Positions 1 through 5,437 of a stretch of DNA of 5,437 nucleotides are shown in pieces. Within the stretch, counting starts at the first letter, position 1; each line of letters opens with the position of its first letter. The DNA comes from Chitinophagales bacterium (GTDB lineage Bacteria > Bacteroidota > Bacteroidia > Chitinophagales > Saprospiraceae). The notes under the pieces are model-generated. The model worked only from the letters and a program-made list of their open reading frames with translations. It was not told the DNA's origin and did not search any database. The position numbers and the translations under genes are program-made. The stretch covers positions 1-5,437 of the forward strand of contig JAAFHO010000409.1 in NCBI GenBank assembly GCA_013297575.1. The letters run 5' to 3'.

Positions 1-528
1 GCCATGGATGCTTTGTCGGTAGAGAATAACCGAAGTATTTGGGATAATTTTTTATTGGCATTTTTTGTAGTGGCATTATGGGAGGAACTTTTGAAGATGG
101 TAATATTGTTAGGCACCTATCGTCGTAGTTTCTTTAATGAGCCTTTGGATGGTATTGTTTATGCAGTAATGATTGGAATGGGATTTGCCACTGTAGAAAA
201 CATCGCTTATTACGAACGTTTTGGTACACAATCTCTTTGGATTAGGACATTTACCGCAATTCCGGCACATTTAATTTTTGCAGTAATACAAGGTTATTTT
301 TTTGGTAAAGCGCGTTTCACTAGAGAAATAAGTAAAAAGGAATCACGAAAACTCATTTTGTACGGCTTTTTGATTACATTTTTGTTGCATGGCCTGTATG
401 ATATGCTTATCTTTAATGATCGATGGCAATGGTTATTTGTACTGGCCACTTCATCGGTATATCTCTGTTTGTTTTATTGCAGGGAATTAATTTTGATCCA
501 TTTAGACGATTCACCTTTTAAAAAATAA
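1..528 (+). CDS. PrsW-family intramembrane metalloprotease, 5' end cut off by the window
   Basis: This is the C-terminal part of a multi-pass membrane protease of the PrsW (CPBP-like) superfamily. The relatives cleave membrane-embedded substrates; Bacillus PrsW cleaves an anti-sigma factor, but the substrate here is unknown. Counting from the ATG at position 4, the family motifs appear in order: EExxK at residues 27-31 (EELLK), FxxxE at 61-65 (FATVE), a conserved His in a PAHLIF context at 89, and HxxxD at 129-133 (HGLYD). Hydrophobic segments lie near residues 15-38, 50-67, 84-100, 118-136 and 143-160. The frame stays open through base 1 and the family normally has extra N-terminal membrane helices, so the ATG at 4 is probably internal and the gene starts to the left. 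The tail after residue 160 is short and polar. arfB follows on the same strand. Family assignment is strong; physiological role is not visible. Confidence 0.85.
   Translation, partial: AMDALSVENNRSIWDNFLLAFFVVALWEELLKMVILLGTYRRSFFNEPLDGIVYAVMIGMGFATVENIAYYERFGTQSLWIRTFTAIPAHLIFAVIQGYFFGKARFTREISKKESRKLILYGFLITFLLHGLYDMLIFNDRWQWLFVLATSSVYLCLFYCRELILIHLDDSPFKK
488..495 (+). promoter_or_regulatory. Possible Bacteroidota -7 box ahead of arfB
   Basis: TAATTTTG matches the Bacteroidota TAnnTTTG consensus, and a TTTG at 468-471 lies 16 bases upstream, one base shorter than the usual -33 spacing. It sits inside the end of the protease gene and would give arfB a leader of about 55 bases. About five chance matches to TAnnTTTG are expected in a window of this size and composition, so this is weak. 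Confidence 0.25.
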
Positions 529-554
529 AGCGCAAGCCGCTCAAAACAGTTAAA

Positions 555-968
555 ATGATTGAACCCAGTAAATTGCACCCTGAACTAGCATTTCAAACCG
601 CACGCAGCGGTGGCCCGGGTGGACAAAACGTAAATAAAGTAGAAAGTAAAGTCGAACTCCGCTTTGATGTGGTGAACTCCGTCGTGCTAAGCGAAGGACA
701 AAAAGAATTGTTATTCAAAAGGTTAGCCAATAGAATCAACTCTGAAGGCATACTAGTGCTACAGCATCAAACAGAGCGAGGGCAACTGGCCAACAAACAA
801 AAGGTTATCAAAAAATTCGACGAATTGATGGCCAAATCGTTAAAACCAATTTTTAAACGAATCAAGCCACCGGTTCCACAATCTGTAAAAGCAGCCCGTA
901 GAAAAGGGAAAGAGCACCAATCTGAAATCAAAAAAATGAGAGGTAAAGTTGATTTACCACAAATATAA
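555..968 (+). CDS. arfB: Peptidyl-tRNA hydrolase ArfB (YaeJ family), ribosome rescue factor
   Basis: A 137-residue release-factor-like protein that hydrolyses peptidyl-tRNA on ribosomes stalled at the end of truncated mRNA, acting in the cytoplasm without needing a stop codon. The catalytic GGQ is at residues 22-24 inside the conserved stretch RSGGPGGQNVNKV (17-29). The globular domain runs to about residue 95. A basic C-terminal tail follows (about 100-137, many Lys and Arg, ending near KKMRGKV); in E. coli ArfB the equivalent tail occupies the empty mRNA channel. Length agrees with the family (about 140) and is far too short for RF1 or RF2, which also carry codon-recognition domains that are absent here. 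The start ATG has no clear Shine-Dalgarno sequence, only an A-rich stretch, as is common in Bacteroidota. It lies 26 bases after the protease gene and may be cotranscribed with it. It converges on mrp. Confidence 0.93.
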   Translation: MIEPSKLHPELAFQTARSGGPGGQNVNKVESKVELRFDVVNSVVLSEGQKELLFKRLANRINSEGILVLQHQTERGQLANKQKVIKKFDELMAKSLKPIFKRIKPPVPQSVKAARRKGKEHQSEIKKMRGKVDLPQI

Positions 969-976
969 TATTTTTT

Positions 977-1069
977 ACCACAAAAGCACACAAGAGATCA
1001 CAAAGATGTAGCGTACTCATTCGAAGCGCCCAATCTACGTCTCTGTGCTCTGTTGTGTCCTTTTGTGGT
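977..1069. repeat. Long imperfect inverted repeat between convergent arfB and mrp
   Basis: The arms at 977-1011 and 1035-1069 are 35 bases each, match at 30 of 35 positions with no gaps, and enclose a 23-base loop. A T6 tract (971-976) precedes the left arm and an A7 tract (1072-1078) follows the right arm, which could lengthen the stem. The arm begins ACCACAAAAG and is built from loosely repeated CACAA-type units about ten bases apart. This resembles intergenic ACCACAAAG-rich repeats that I recall from environmental Bacteroidota genomes (memory, not a search). Because the 3' flank on either strand is A-rich rather than T-rich, it is not a textbook intrinsic terminator. It may act as a transcript-end stem for both genes or be a REP-like dispersed element. 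Confidence 0.8.
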
Positions 1070-1106
1070 AGAAAAAAAGTCAACACCTCTATGGTAAAAA
1101 AACACG

Positions 1107-2192
1107 TTAACCAATATTTACTTTCTGCGATGGTGCAATCAATTCATTCCGTACCGCAATTTGTCGAAGCGTATTCTCCGCTACCCTAATAAACGCATCC
1201 GCAATAGGACTGCCATCTTCCAAAATAGCAGGCTTACCATTATCGCCGCCCTCCCGTACACTCTGCACCAAAGGAATTTGCCCCAGCAATACAGTATTCG
1301 CCATTTTGGCCAGTTTTTTACCACCGCCTTCACCAAAAATAAAGTATTTGTTATTAGGCAATTCAGCAGGTGTAAACCACGACATATTTTCCACAACCCC
1401 CAAAATCGGTACATTTACCTGTGGCAACAAAAACATATTCATGCCCTTAATCGCATCAGACAGTGCCACCTCCTGTGGTGTAGTGACCATTACAACACCA
1501 GTCACAGGAACAGTCTGCAACAAAGTTAACTGTACATCACCAGTACCAGGCGGCAAATCCACTACTAAAAAATCCAAATCATCCCAAAGCACATCATTAA
1601 AAAACTGCTTAATAATAGCCGCCAATCGTGGCCCCCGCAACACAACAGCCTGCTCTGGATCAATAATATTCCCAATACTAATCGTAGGTAAACCATAAGC
1701 CTCCAAAGGCACCATTTTCATCGCTCCAGTTATTTCCTGTATCAAAGGACGCTTGCCAACCAATCCCAACATAGTAGGTAGGCTAGGGCCATAAACATCG
1801 GCATCCATCAAGCCCACCTTTGCACCCAACTTTTTCAAACCAAGCGCAAGATTAACCGCAACCGTGCTTTTGCCAACGCCTCCTTTACCCGAAGCCACCG
1901 CGATCACATTCTTGATCTGCGGCACAGCACTTGTACTTGCCTGACTACCAGGCGTACGTGCCACAAAATGTACATTCACCTGAGCCGCTGGAAATCGCTC
2001 AACAATAGCACCAATACAAGCAAAATTCAAATCGGATTTGCCCTGCATCTGCAAAGAAGGAACGACCAATGAGAAATTAATGTTATTACCTTGAATATCA
2101 AGGTTTTCTATCATGCCCGCAGTAATAATATCACGTCCTGTTTGTGGATCACGTACTGTTTTTAGAATGCTTAAAATATCTTCTTTGTTCAT
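1107..2192 (-). CDS. mrp: Mrp/ApbC (NBP35-type) P-loop ATPase with N-terminal DUF59 domain
   Basis: A 361-residue cytoplasmic ATPase of the Mrp/ApbC/Nbp35 family, whose members bind and deliver Fe-S clusters to apo-proteins. Residues 1-80 form a DUF59 (MIP18-like) domain with DPQTGRDI at 16-23. The ATPase follows, with the deviant Walker A GKGGVGKST (102-110), DADVYGPSLP (130-139), the Walker B-like VVDLPPGTGD (210-219) and TTPQEVALSD (237-246). The CxxC pair that binds the bridging cluster in many homologues is missing: the equivalent stretch reads ENMSWFTPAELP (268-279). The only cysteine in the protein is C59, in the DUF59 domain, and the CP motif common in that domain is also not seen. 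I recall the TPAELP form from Bacteroidota homologues, so this is probably a lineage trait rather than damage. The gene starts 37 bases after dnaG with no obvious promoter or Shine-Dalgarno sequence between them, so it is probably cotranscribed with dnaG. Confidence 0.92.
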   Translation of the reverse strand: MNKEDILSILKTVRDPQTGRDIITAGMIENLDIQGNNINFSLVVPSLQMQGKSDLNFACIGAIVERFPAAQVNVHFVARTPGSQASTSAVPQIKNVIAVASGKGGVGKSTVAVNLALGLKKLGAKVGLMDADVYGPSLPTMLGLVGKRPLIQEITGAMKMVPLEAYGLPTISIGNIIDPEQAVVLRGPRLAAIIKQFFNDVLWDDLDFLVVDLPPGTGDVQLTLLQTVPVTGVVMVTTPQEVALSDAIKGMNMFLLPQVNVPILGVVENMSWFTPAELPNNKYFIFGEGGGKKLAKMANTVLLGQIPLVQSVREGGDNGKPAILEDGSPIADAFIRVAENTLRQIAVRNELIAPSQKVNIG

Positions 2193-2229
2193 TATTATGT
2201 TTAAAACTAAGTTCAGTTGCGTATAATGG

Positions 2230-4212
2230 TTAAGTGGGAATTACCACAATATTTCTCTTTTTTGCAATAAGCGTTAATGCTTCTTTTATCTTCATTTGCA
2301 CGGATAAATAATACGTAAGTAATTCGTAATCATTGCTTTCCATAGCCTGTTTAATACGGGCTGGATTTACAATATCACACATTTTCCTGAGTTTATTAAA
2401 CTTAAACATATCAACTGCATAACGCATGTCTGCCTCAAAGTTAAGGTCAGGTTTAGGTTGGTTTTGCAAAGGCAAGCCCACTTTATCTTCCCAGTTTGTT
2501 GAGTATTCCCAAGGGGCGGTCATCAAGTCGATGGCCAAATTTCTTACATCGGCTGCTTCATGTCGTATAAAGTAGTTCGCATCAAAATTGCCTCCAGCCG
2601 CAAGCAATTGGTGGCATTCCTGTGCTATTCTGCCATATATTGCTTCATCAAAACTCGATAAAGAATCCTCAATATCAGTCAGGATATATTGGCCTACAGT
2701 AACTCCTTCTGGCAATAAATGCCCTCCAAATAAAATCAAAATTCTAATGATATCCCTTTCTTGAACAATACCTTTAGCCGCTCCTGATCCACTAGGCCGT
2801 TGCGGCACCTTAAATGCAGGATCTTCGACCGGAATTTCGGGATTAGGGCTACCATCCCATCCAGAATCTGATGCGGCCCCTCCAGAACGCGCCTCTTTAT
2901 CCGAACTCTTTTTTAAAGAACCTGTAATATTTTTATTGGTTTCCGTCACCAACGCTCCTTCGTCAACGTTAAGTAGTGCTGCGCATTCTTTGAGGTAAAC
3001 ACTGCGTTTGATCGGATCCGGAATACGCGAAATACTTCCTACAATATCTTTGATCAACCCTGCTTTTTTGATAGGGTCACCTTTCGTTTCTTCTAATAAA
3101 AGATTGGTTTTAAAAAGGATAAAATCTTTTTTGTTCTTGTCGATAAAAGATAACATTTCCTCCGCACCTTTCTCTTGCACATAAGAATCGGGATCGTGTC
3201 CATCAGGCAATAAGGCAATACGGACATTCAAGTCTTGTTCCAATGCCAAATCTAATCCTCGTAAAGCCGCTTTGATACCCGCTCCATCACCATCGTACAA
3301 AATGGTCAGATTTTCGGTATTGCGCTTAATCAATTGCAGTTGCCCCTCCGTTAAAGAAGTGCCCGACGAAGCCACCACGTTTTCAATACCTGCCTGCGCT
3401 AAAGAAATCACATCCATATAGCCTTCCACCAAAATACAATCATCCTGCTTTCTGATCGCGTTTTTTGCTTGGAAAAGACCATAAAGGATTTTGTTTTTTA
3501 CATAAATCGGTGTTTCTGGGCTATTAATATATTTAGGAATGGTTTTCTCTTTCGACATGGTTCTGCCGGCAAAAGCAGCCACTTTACCAGACAGGTTATG
3601 GATGGAAAACATTACGCGAGCGCGAAAAAAATCGCGATTTGCATCCTGATTACAAAGCCCTGTTTGCTTAAGCAAATCCAACGAATAGCCTTCTTTTTTT
3701 GCACGTTGTAGGAGTAAATCGCGGTGTTCTGGAGCATAACCCAGCCCAAAACGGCGAATCGTATCTTCCCTCAAACCGCGCAATTGGAAATAAGCCAAAG
3801 CAACACTTTTGCCCTCATCTGTCTCGAACAATTGATCGCTAAAATGTTTAGCACCAAAATCATTAATGATAAAAAGAGAATCAACCAATTGCTGCTCCAA
3901 CATTTGTTGAGGCGTACGTTCTACCTCTTTAATTTCAATATTGTTCTTGCGCGCCAACCACCGTATGGCATCATCAAAGGTCATACTTTCGTGTTCGCGC
4001 AGGAAAGTAATCGCATCGCCTGCTTTGCCACAGCCGAAGCATTTGAATATATTTTTTGAAGGATTTACGTTAAAAGAGGGCGTTTTTTCGCCATGAAAAG
4101 GGCATAGCCCAAGCAAGTTGATACCTCGGCGACGTAATGTCACAAATTCGCCTACCACATCCTCTATTCTAGTGGCTTCGATTACCTCCTGTACTGTTTT
4201 TGCCGGAATCAT
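2230..4212 (-). CDS. dnaG: DNA primase DnaG
   Basis: A 660-residue primase that makes the RNA primers for lagging-strand and restart synthesis at the replication fork. The N-terminal CHC2 zinc domain has C37, H40, C58 and C61 (CPFH and CFGC with 17 residues between). The catalytic core contains FAGRTM (about 214-219), KYINSPETPIY (227-237) and the TOPRIM centre: E263 in VEGYMDV, D307 and D309 in DGDGAG, and DPD at 340-342. A Ser/Gly/Pro-rich linker spans about 435-480, and the last 175 residues form the divergent C-terminal domain that in other bacteria binds the DnaB helicase. The open frame extends 15 codons further upstream, but family members begin at the sequence MIPAKTVQEVIEATRIEDVV, and a promoter box lies inside the extension, so I place the start at the ATG ending at 4212. 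No Shine-Dalgarno sequence precedes it. mrp follows after 37 bases. Confidence 0.96.
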   Translation of the reverse strand: MIPAKTVQEVIEATRIEDVVGEFVTLRRRGINLLGLCPFHGEKTPSFNVNPSKNIFKCFGCGKAGDAITFLREHESMTFDDAIRWLARKNNIEIKEVERTPQQMLEQQLVDSLFIINDFGAKHFSDQLFETDEGKSVALAYFQLRGLREDTIRRFGLGYAPEHRDLLLQRAKKEGYSLDLLKQTGLCNQDANRDFFRARVMFSIHNLSGKVAAFAGRTMSKEKTIPKYINSPETPIYVKNKILYGLFQAKNAIRKQDDCILVEGYMDVISLAQAGIENVVASSGTSLTEGQLQLIKRNTENLTILYDGDGAGIKAALRGLDLALEQDLNVRIALLPDGHDPDSYVQEKGAEEMLSFIDKNKKDFILFKTNLLLEETKGDPIKKAGLIKDIVGSISRIPDPIKRSVYLKECAALLNVDEGALVTETNKNITGSLKKSSDKEARSGGAASDSGWDGSPNPEIPVEDPAFKVPQRPSGSGAAKGIVQERDIIRILILFGGHLLPEGVTVGQYILTDIEDSLSSFDEAIYGRIAQECHQLLAAGGNFDANYFIRHEAADVRNLAIDLMTAPWEYSTNWEDKVGLPLQNQPKPDLNFEADMRYAVDMFKFNKLRKMCDIVNPARIKQAMESNDYELLTYYLSVQMKIKEALTLIAKKRNIVVIPT

Positions 4213-4217
4213 TTGTG

Positions 4218-4225
4218 CAAAGGTA
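4218..4225 (-). promoter_or_regulatory. dnaG promoter, Bacteroidota -7 box TACCTTTG
   Basis: Read on the minus strand, TACCTTTG is an exact match to TAnnTTTG and is followed by C, as is common in this phylum. Only five bases separate it from the dnaG ATG, so transcription should begin at or within a few bases of the start codon. A weak -33 candidate, TTTA at 4242-4245, lies 16 bases upstream. The box sits just past the hpf terminator, which fits an independent transcription unit for dnaG and mrp. Position supports it more than the motif alone, since chance matches to this box are frequent. Confidence 0.6.
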
Positions 4226-4258
4226 AGCAACCACATTAGAATAAAGTAAAACGGCACT

Positions 4259-4298
4259 AAAAAAAAGTGAGCCGCTCCGAATTACTTCGGGGCGGCTC
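4259..4298 (-). terminator. Intrinsic terminator after hpf
   Basis: Arms at 4269-4281 and 4286-4298 pair as a 13-base GC-rich stem with one mismatch (A·C on the minus strand, G·U on the plus strand) and a 4-base loop. On the minus strand the stem is followed by two bases and then eight T residues (4259-4266), the layout of a Rho-independent terminator. It lies about 80 bases beyond the hpf stop and just before the dnaG promoter. No T-tract follows on the plus strand, so it works in one direction only. Confidence 0.8.
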
Positions 4299-4337
4299 TA
4301 GTTACCGTTATTAATCTACATTTTATTTTGGAGCGCG

Positions 4338-4365
4338 GGGCAATGATGCGAGCATCTTATTGCCC
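4338..4365. repeat. Second hairpin, immediately downstream of the hpf stop codon
   Basis: GGGCAAT (4338-4344) pairs with ATTGCCC (4359-4365), and inside it GATGC (4345-4349) pairs with GCATC (4352-4356); two unpaired T residues at 4357-4358 form a bulge. It starts 10 bases after the hpf stop. There is no clean T-tract on either side, so alone it is not a standard terminator. It may protect the 3' end of the hpf mRNA or form one half of a two-hairpin termination region with the stem at 4269-4298. Confidence 0.6.
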
Positions 4366-4375
4366 TACTATTGTA

Positions 4376-4675
4376 TTAACGGGCTGTTTTTTCTTTGTAT
4401 CGTATCAGTTGTCTTTTGAGTGTTTCTGTGGAGGCGAGTATAGCATTTTCGAAAGTAAGGTCACTCTTTTTATCTACTAACCATGCTCCCGGGATCTGAA
4501 GGTGAATTTCTGCAATTTTCTGTTTGATAGAACTACCTGTATTCTGTAGTTTTAGGTGAACTTCTGCTTTAATTTCACGGTCAAAATACTTTGATAATCG
4601 TTGCAATTTCTTTTCAATAAATTCAATCAATTTTGAATCTGCGCTAAAGTCAATAGCTTTTACAATAATGTTCAT
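4376..4675 (-). CDS. hpf: Short ribosome hibernation promoting factor (HPF/RaiA family)
   Basis: A 99-residue protein of the HPF/YfiA (sigma-54 modulation) family. It binds the 30S decoding region in slow-growing or starved cells and stops translation. Visible family features are the opening beta strand MNIIVKAIDFSADSKL, the first helix LIEFIEKKLQRLSKYF, the strands around AEVHLKLQN and IAEIHLQIPG, and the closing helix with the basic end LKRQLIRYKEK. The length matches the short form; the C-terminal dimerisation domain of long HPF is absent. Three starts are possible in frame: a GTG at 4690 and adjacent ATGs at 4678 and 4675. I choose 4675 because it aligns with typical family N-termini. A GGA at 4686-4688 is a weak Shine-Dalgarno candidate that would suit either ATG. 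Two hairpins follow the gene. Confidence 0.9.
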   Translation of the reverse strand: MNIIVKAIDFSADSKLIEFIEKKLQRLSKYFDREIKAEVHLKLQNTGSSIKQKIAEIHLQIPGAWLVDKKSDLTFENAILASTETLKRQLIRYKEKTAR

Positions 4676-4835
4676 CATAATAATATCCACGTTAAGTTTT
4701 TAAAAAAATGAAAGACTGATGATTAATCAGGGTCAGGTTTATAACGACAATATTAGGGCATATGTGGCGTACCCGCAAGGTTTTTTTTTGACTTTAACAT
4801 TTGAAAATTGAAATGACAATTTCATGACTATTTAC

Positions 4836-4849
4836 CAAAATTATATTTG
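4836..4849. promoter_or_regulatory. Overlapping divergent -7-like boxes; minus copy may drive hpf
   Basis: On the minus strand 4836-4843 reads TAATTTTG and on the plus strand 4842-4849 reads TATATTTG; both fit TAnnTTTG. Together they lie within CCAAA..TTTGG, a small inverted repeat (4835-4850). The minus-strand copy would give hpf a leader of about 150-160 bases. No good -33 box is visible for either copy, so chance is a real alternative. Confidence 0.25.
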
Positions 4850-4923
4850 GAATATATGGGAATATCTTTGTTTTAAAGCAGTGGTATCCTATTTTTCCAA
4901 CGACATAGATATGCTGAGCTTCG

Positions 4924-4979
4924 ATAGGTTTTGTGGATGGATTTATGGGTGGCATGCGATTTTCAAGCACCAAACCTAT
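4924..4979. repeat. 12-base inverted repeat with 32-base loop
   Basis: ATAGGTTTTGTG (4924-4935) faces CACCAAACCTAT (4968-4979): 11 of 12 positions pair, with one mismatch. It begins about 30 bases downstream of the stop codon of the Lnb-like gene. No T-tract follows on either strand, so it is not a standard intrinsic terminator, although it could stabilise the 3' end of that mRNA. Confidence 0.5.
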
Positions 4980-5010
4980 AATCTAGAAGTGCAAAATAAT
5001 ACATAAGGCA

Positions 5011-5437
5011 TTAGGCCATCTCTTTTTGATGCTTTGGTCGCCATATGCCTTTTATGACAATCAAAACCATAATAGGTATTGCTGCGATGGGCAACTCCTG
5101 TGGCAACCATTTCATACCAATCAATAACCCTGCAGCGATAATAGATGTAATAAGAAAATAGCTCTCCCAAAGTCCTTCTTTTCTAGTACGCCAAAACACC
5201 AATAAATGCGTTGGCAATAACCAAAAAAGGTTCAAGTTGTTCTTGGTGGCTTGGTGATCCGTCAAAAACCACAAGAAAAAAATGATCACTCCACCGATGC
5301 CCAATACAAACCAAAAAATAAAATCAAAAATACGATTGCTCTTCGCATTAAACATACACAATATACCCAAAACCGCTACCAAGCACATAGAGATAAACGG
5401 AGTAATTGGGCTTTGTTCCGTTGCTTTTCCCGCAATA
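5011..5437 (-). CDS. C-terminal membrane tail of a DUF4105 / Lnb-like protein, 5' end outside the window
   Basis: The frame is open to the right edge, giving the last 141 residues of a longer protein. The ATG at 5388 is internal, because the codons before it (ending SPITPFIS) continue the family sequence. The stretch around residues 59-77 (TDHQATKNNLNLFWLLPTH) is what I recognise from the C-terminal membrane region of Bacteroidota DUF4105 proteins, the family that includes the Bacteroides lipoprotein N-acyltransferase Lnb. In that family an N-terminal periplasmic domain carries the catalytic residues; it is outside this window, so activity cannot be judged. Hydrophobic segments lie near residues 13-29, 37-58, 68-82, 92-110 and 113-131, and the protein ends in a short basic tail (KGIWRPKHQKEMA). 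It is read in the same direction as hpf but is separated from it by 335 bases. Family call is from memory of the motif; the product name should stay tentative. Confidence 0.7.
   Translation of the reverse strand, partial: IAGKATEQSPITPFISMCLVAVLGILCMFNAKSNRIFDFIFWFVLGIGGVIIFFLWFLTDHQATKNNLNLFWLLPTHLLVFWRTRKEGLWESYFLITSIIAAGLLIGMKWLPQELPIAAIPIMVLIVIKGIWRPKHQKEMA

Larger units (their letters stand above)
4676..5010. other. 335-base non-coding gap upstream of hpf
   Basis: No convincing gene lies here. Visible elements are a TGATTAATCA palindrome at 4720-4729, which is also part of a small CTGAT/ATCAG hairpin at 4717-4730; nine T residues at 4781-4789 on the plus strand; a TGAAAT/ATTTCA hairpin near 4809-4824; overlapping divergent -7-like boxes at 4836-4849; and a 12-base inverted repeat at 4924-4979. 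The gap presumably contains the hpf promoter and long leader and the 3' end of the Lnb-like transcript. A 60-codon plus-strand frame (4824-5006) crosses it but is not supported. Confidence 0.6.

Noticed and set aside
1161..1698. Plus-strand open frames opposite mrp
   Set aside because: They are antisense to a well-conserved gene, with unusual composition and no family resemblance.
3469..4059. Plus-strand open frames opposite dnaG
   Set aside because: They lie antisense to the conserved primase catalytic and zinc domains and show no recognisable protein features.
4213..4257. N-terminal extension of DnaG by 15 hydrophobic residues resembling a signal peptide
   Set aside because: DnaG is cytoplasmic, homologues begin at the MIPAKT position, and the promoter box lies within this stretch.
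4258..4375. Possible tRNA or small structured RNA in the hpf-dnaG gap, prompted by two GC-rich stems
   Set aside because: No cloverleaf, T-loop consensus or 3' acceptor pairing can be drawn; the stems are explained as terminator-type hairpins.
4676..4690. GTG start for hpf giving a 104-residue protein
   Set aside because: The five extra residues do not match HPF N-termini; adjacent ATGs downstream fit better.
4764..4790. Plus-strand intrinsic terminator suggested by the nine-T tract
   Set aside because: The preceding bases form only a three-base-pair GCG/CGC stem, and no plus-strand gene lies upstream.
4824..5006. 60-codon plus-strand open frame in the gap between hpf and the Lnb-like gene
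   Set aside because: I recognise no family, it starts before the only plus-strand promoter-like box, has no ribosome binding site, and runs through both arms of an inverted repeat. Its Trp- and Tyr-rich composition looks like chance.

Overview
The window looks like ordinary chromosomal DNA from a member of the Bacteroidota, possibly the Chitinophagales. The evidence is the style of the Mrp, DnaG and HPF proteins, a TAnnTTTG -7 box directly before dnaG, start codons with weak or absent Shine-Dalgarno sequences, and a DUF4105/Lnb-type membrane protein tail. The DNA is AT-rich. I see no insertion sequence, phage gene, CRISPR array, tRNA or rRNA.

Layout. Positions 1-968 hold two plus-strand genes: the 3' part of a PrsW-family intramembrane protease, which enters from the left edge, and arfB, a stalled-ribosome rescue hydrolase, 26 bases later. 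Positions 969-1106 separate arfB from the convergent mrp gene and carry a long imperfect inverted repeat. From 1107 to the right edge all confident genes lie on the minus strand. In transcription order they are the 3' end of a DUF4105/Lnb-like gene (entering from the right edge), hpf, dnaG and mrp. hpf is followed by two hairpins; the one nearer dnaG has a U-tract and looks like an intrinsic terminator. dnaG then has its own promoter, placed so close to its ATG that the transcript should be almost leaderless. mrp starts 37 bases after dnaG and is probably cotranscribed with it. The 335 bases between hpf and the Lnb-like gene contain no gene I can defend, only promoter-like boxes and inverted repeats.

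Functionally the genes are housekeeping: replication priming (DnaG), Fe-S or P-loop carrier function (Mrp), ribosome hibernation (HPF), ribosome rescue (ArfB), and two membrane proteins acting in the envelope (PrsW-like; Lnb-like lipoprotein N-acyltransferase tail). I did not find a convincing undescribed system. The points most worth checking are the near-leaderless dnaG start, the Mrp homologue without its usual cysteine pair, the long inverted repeat between arfB and mrp, and the structured gap upstream of hpf.
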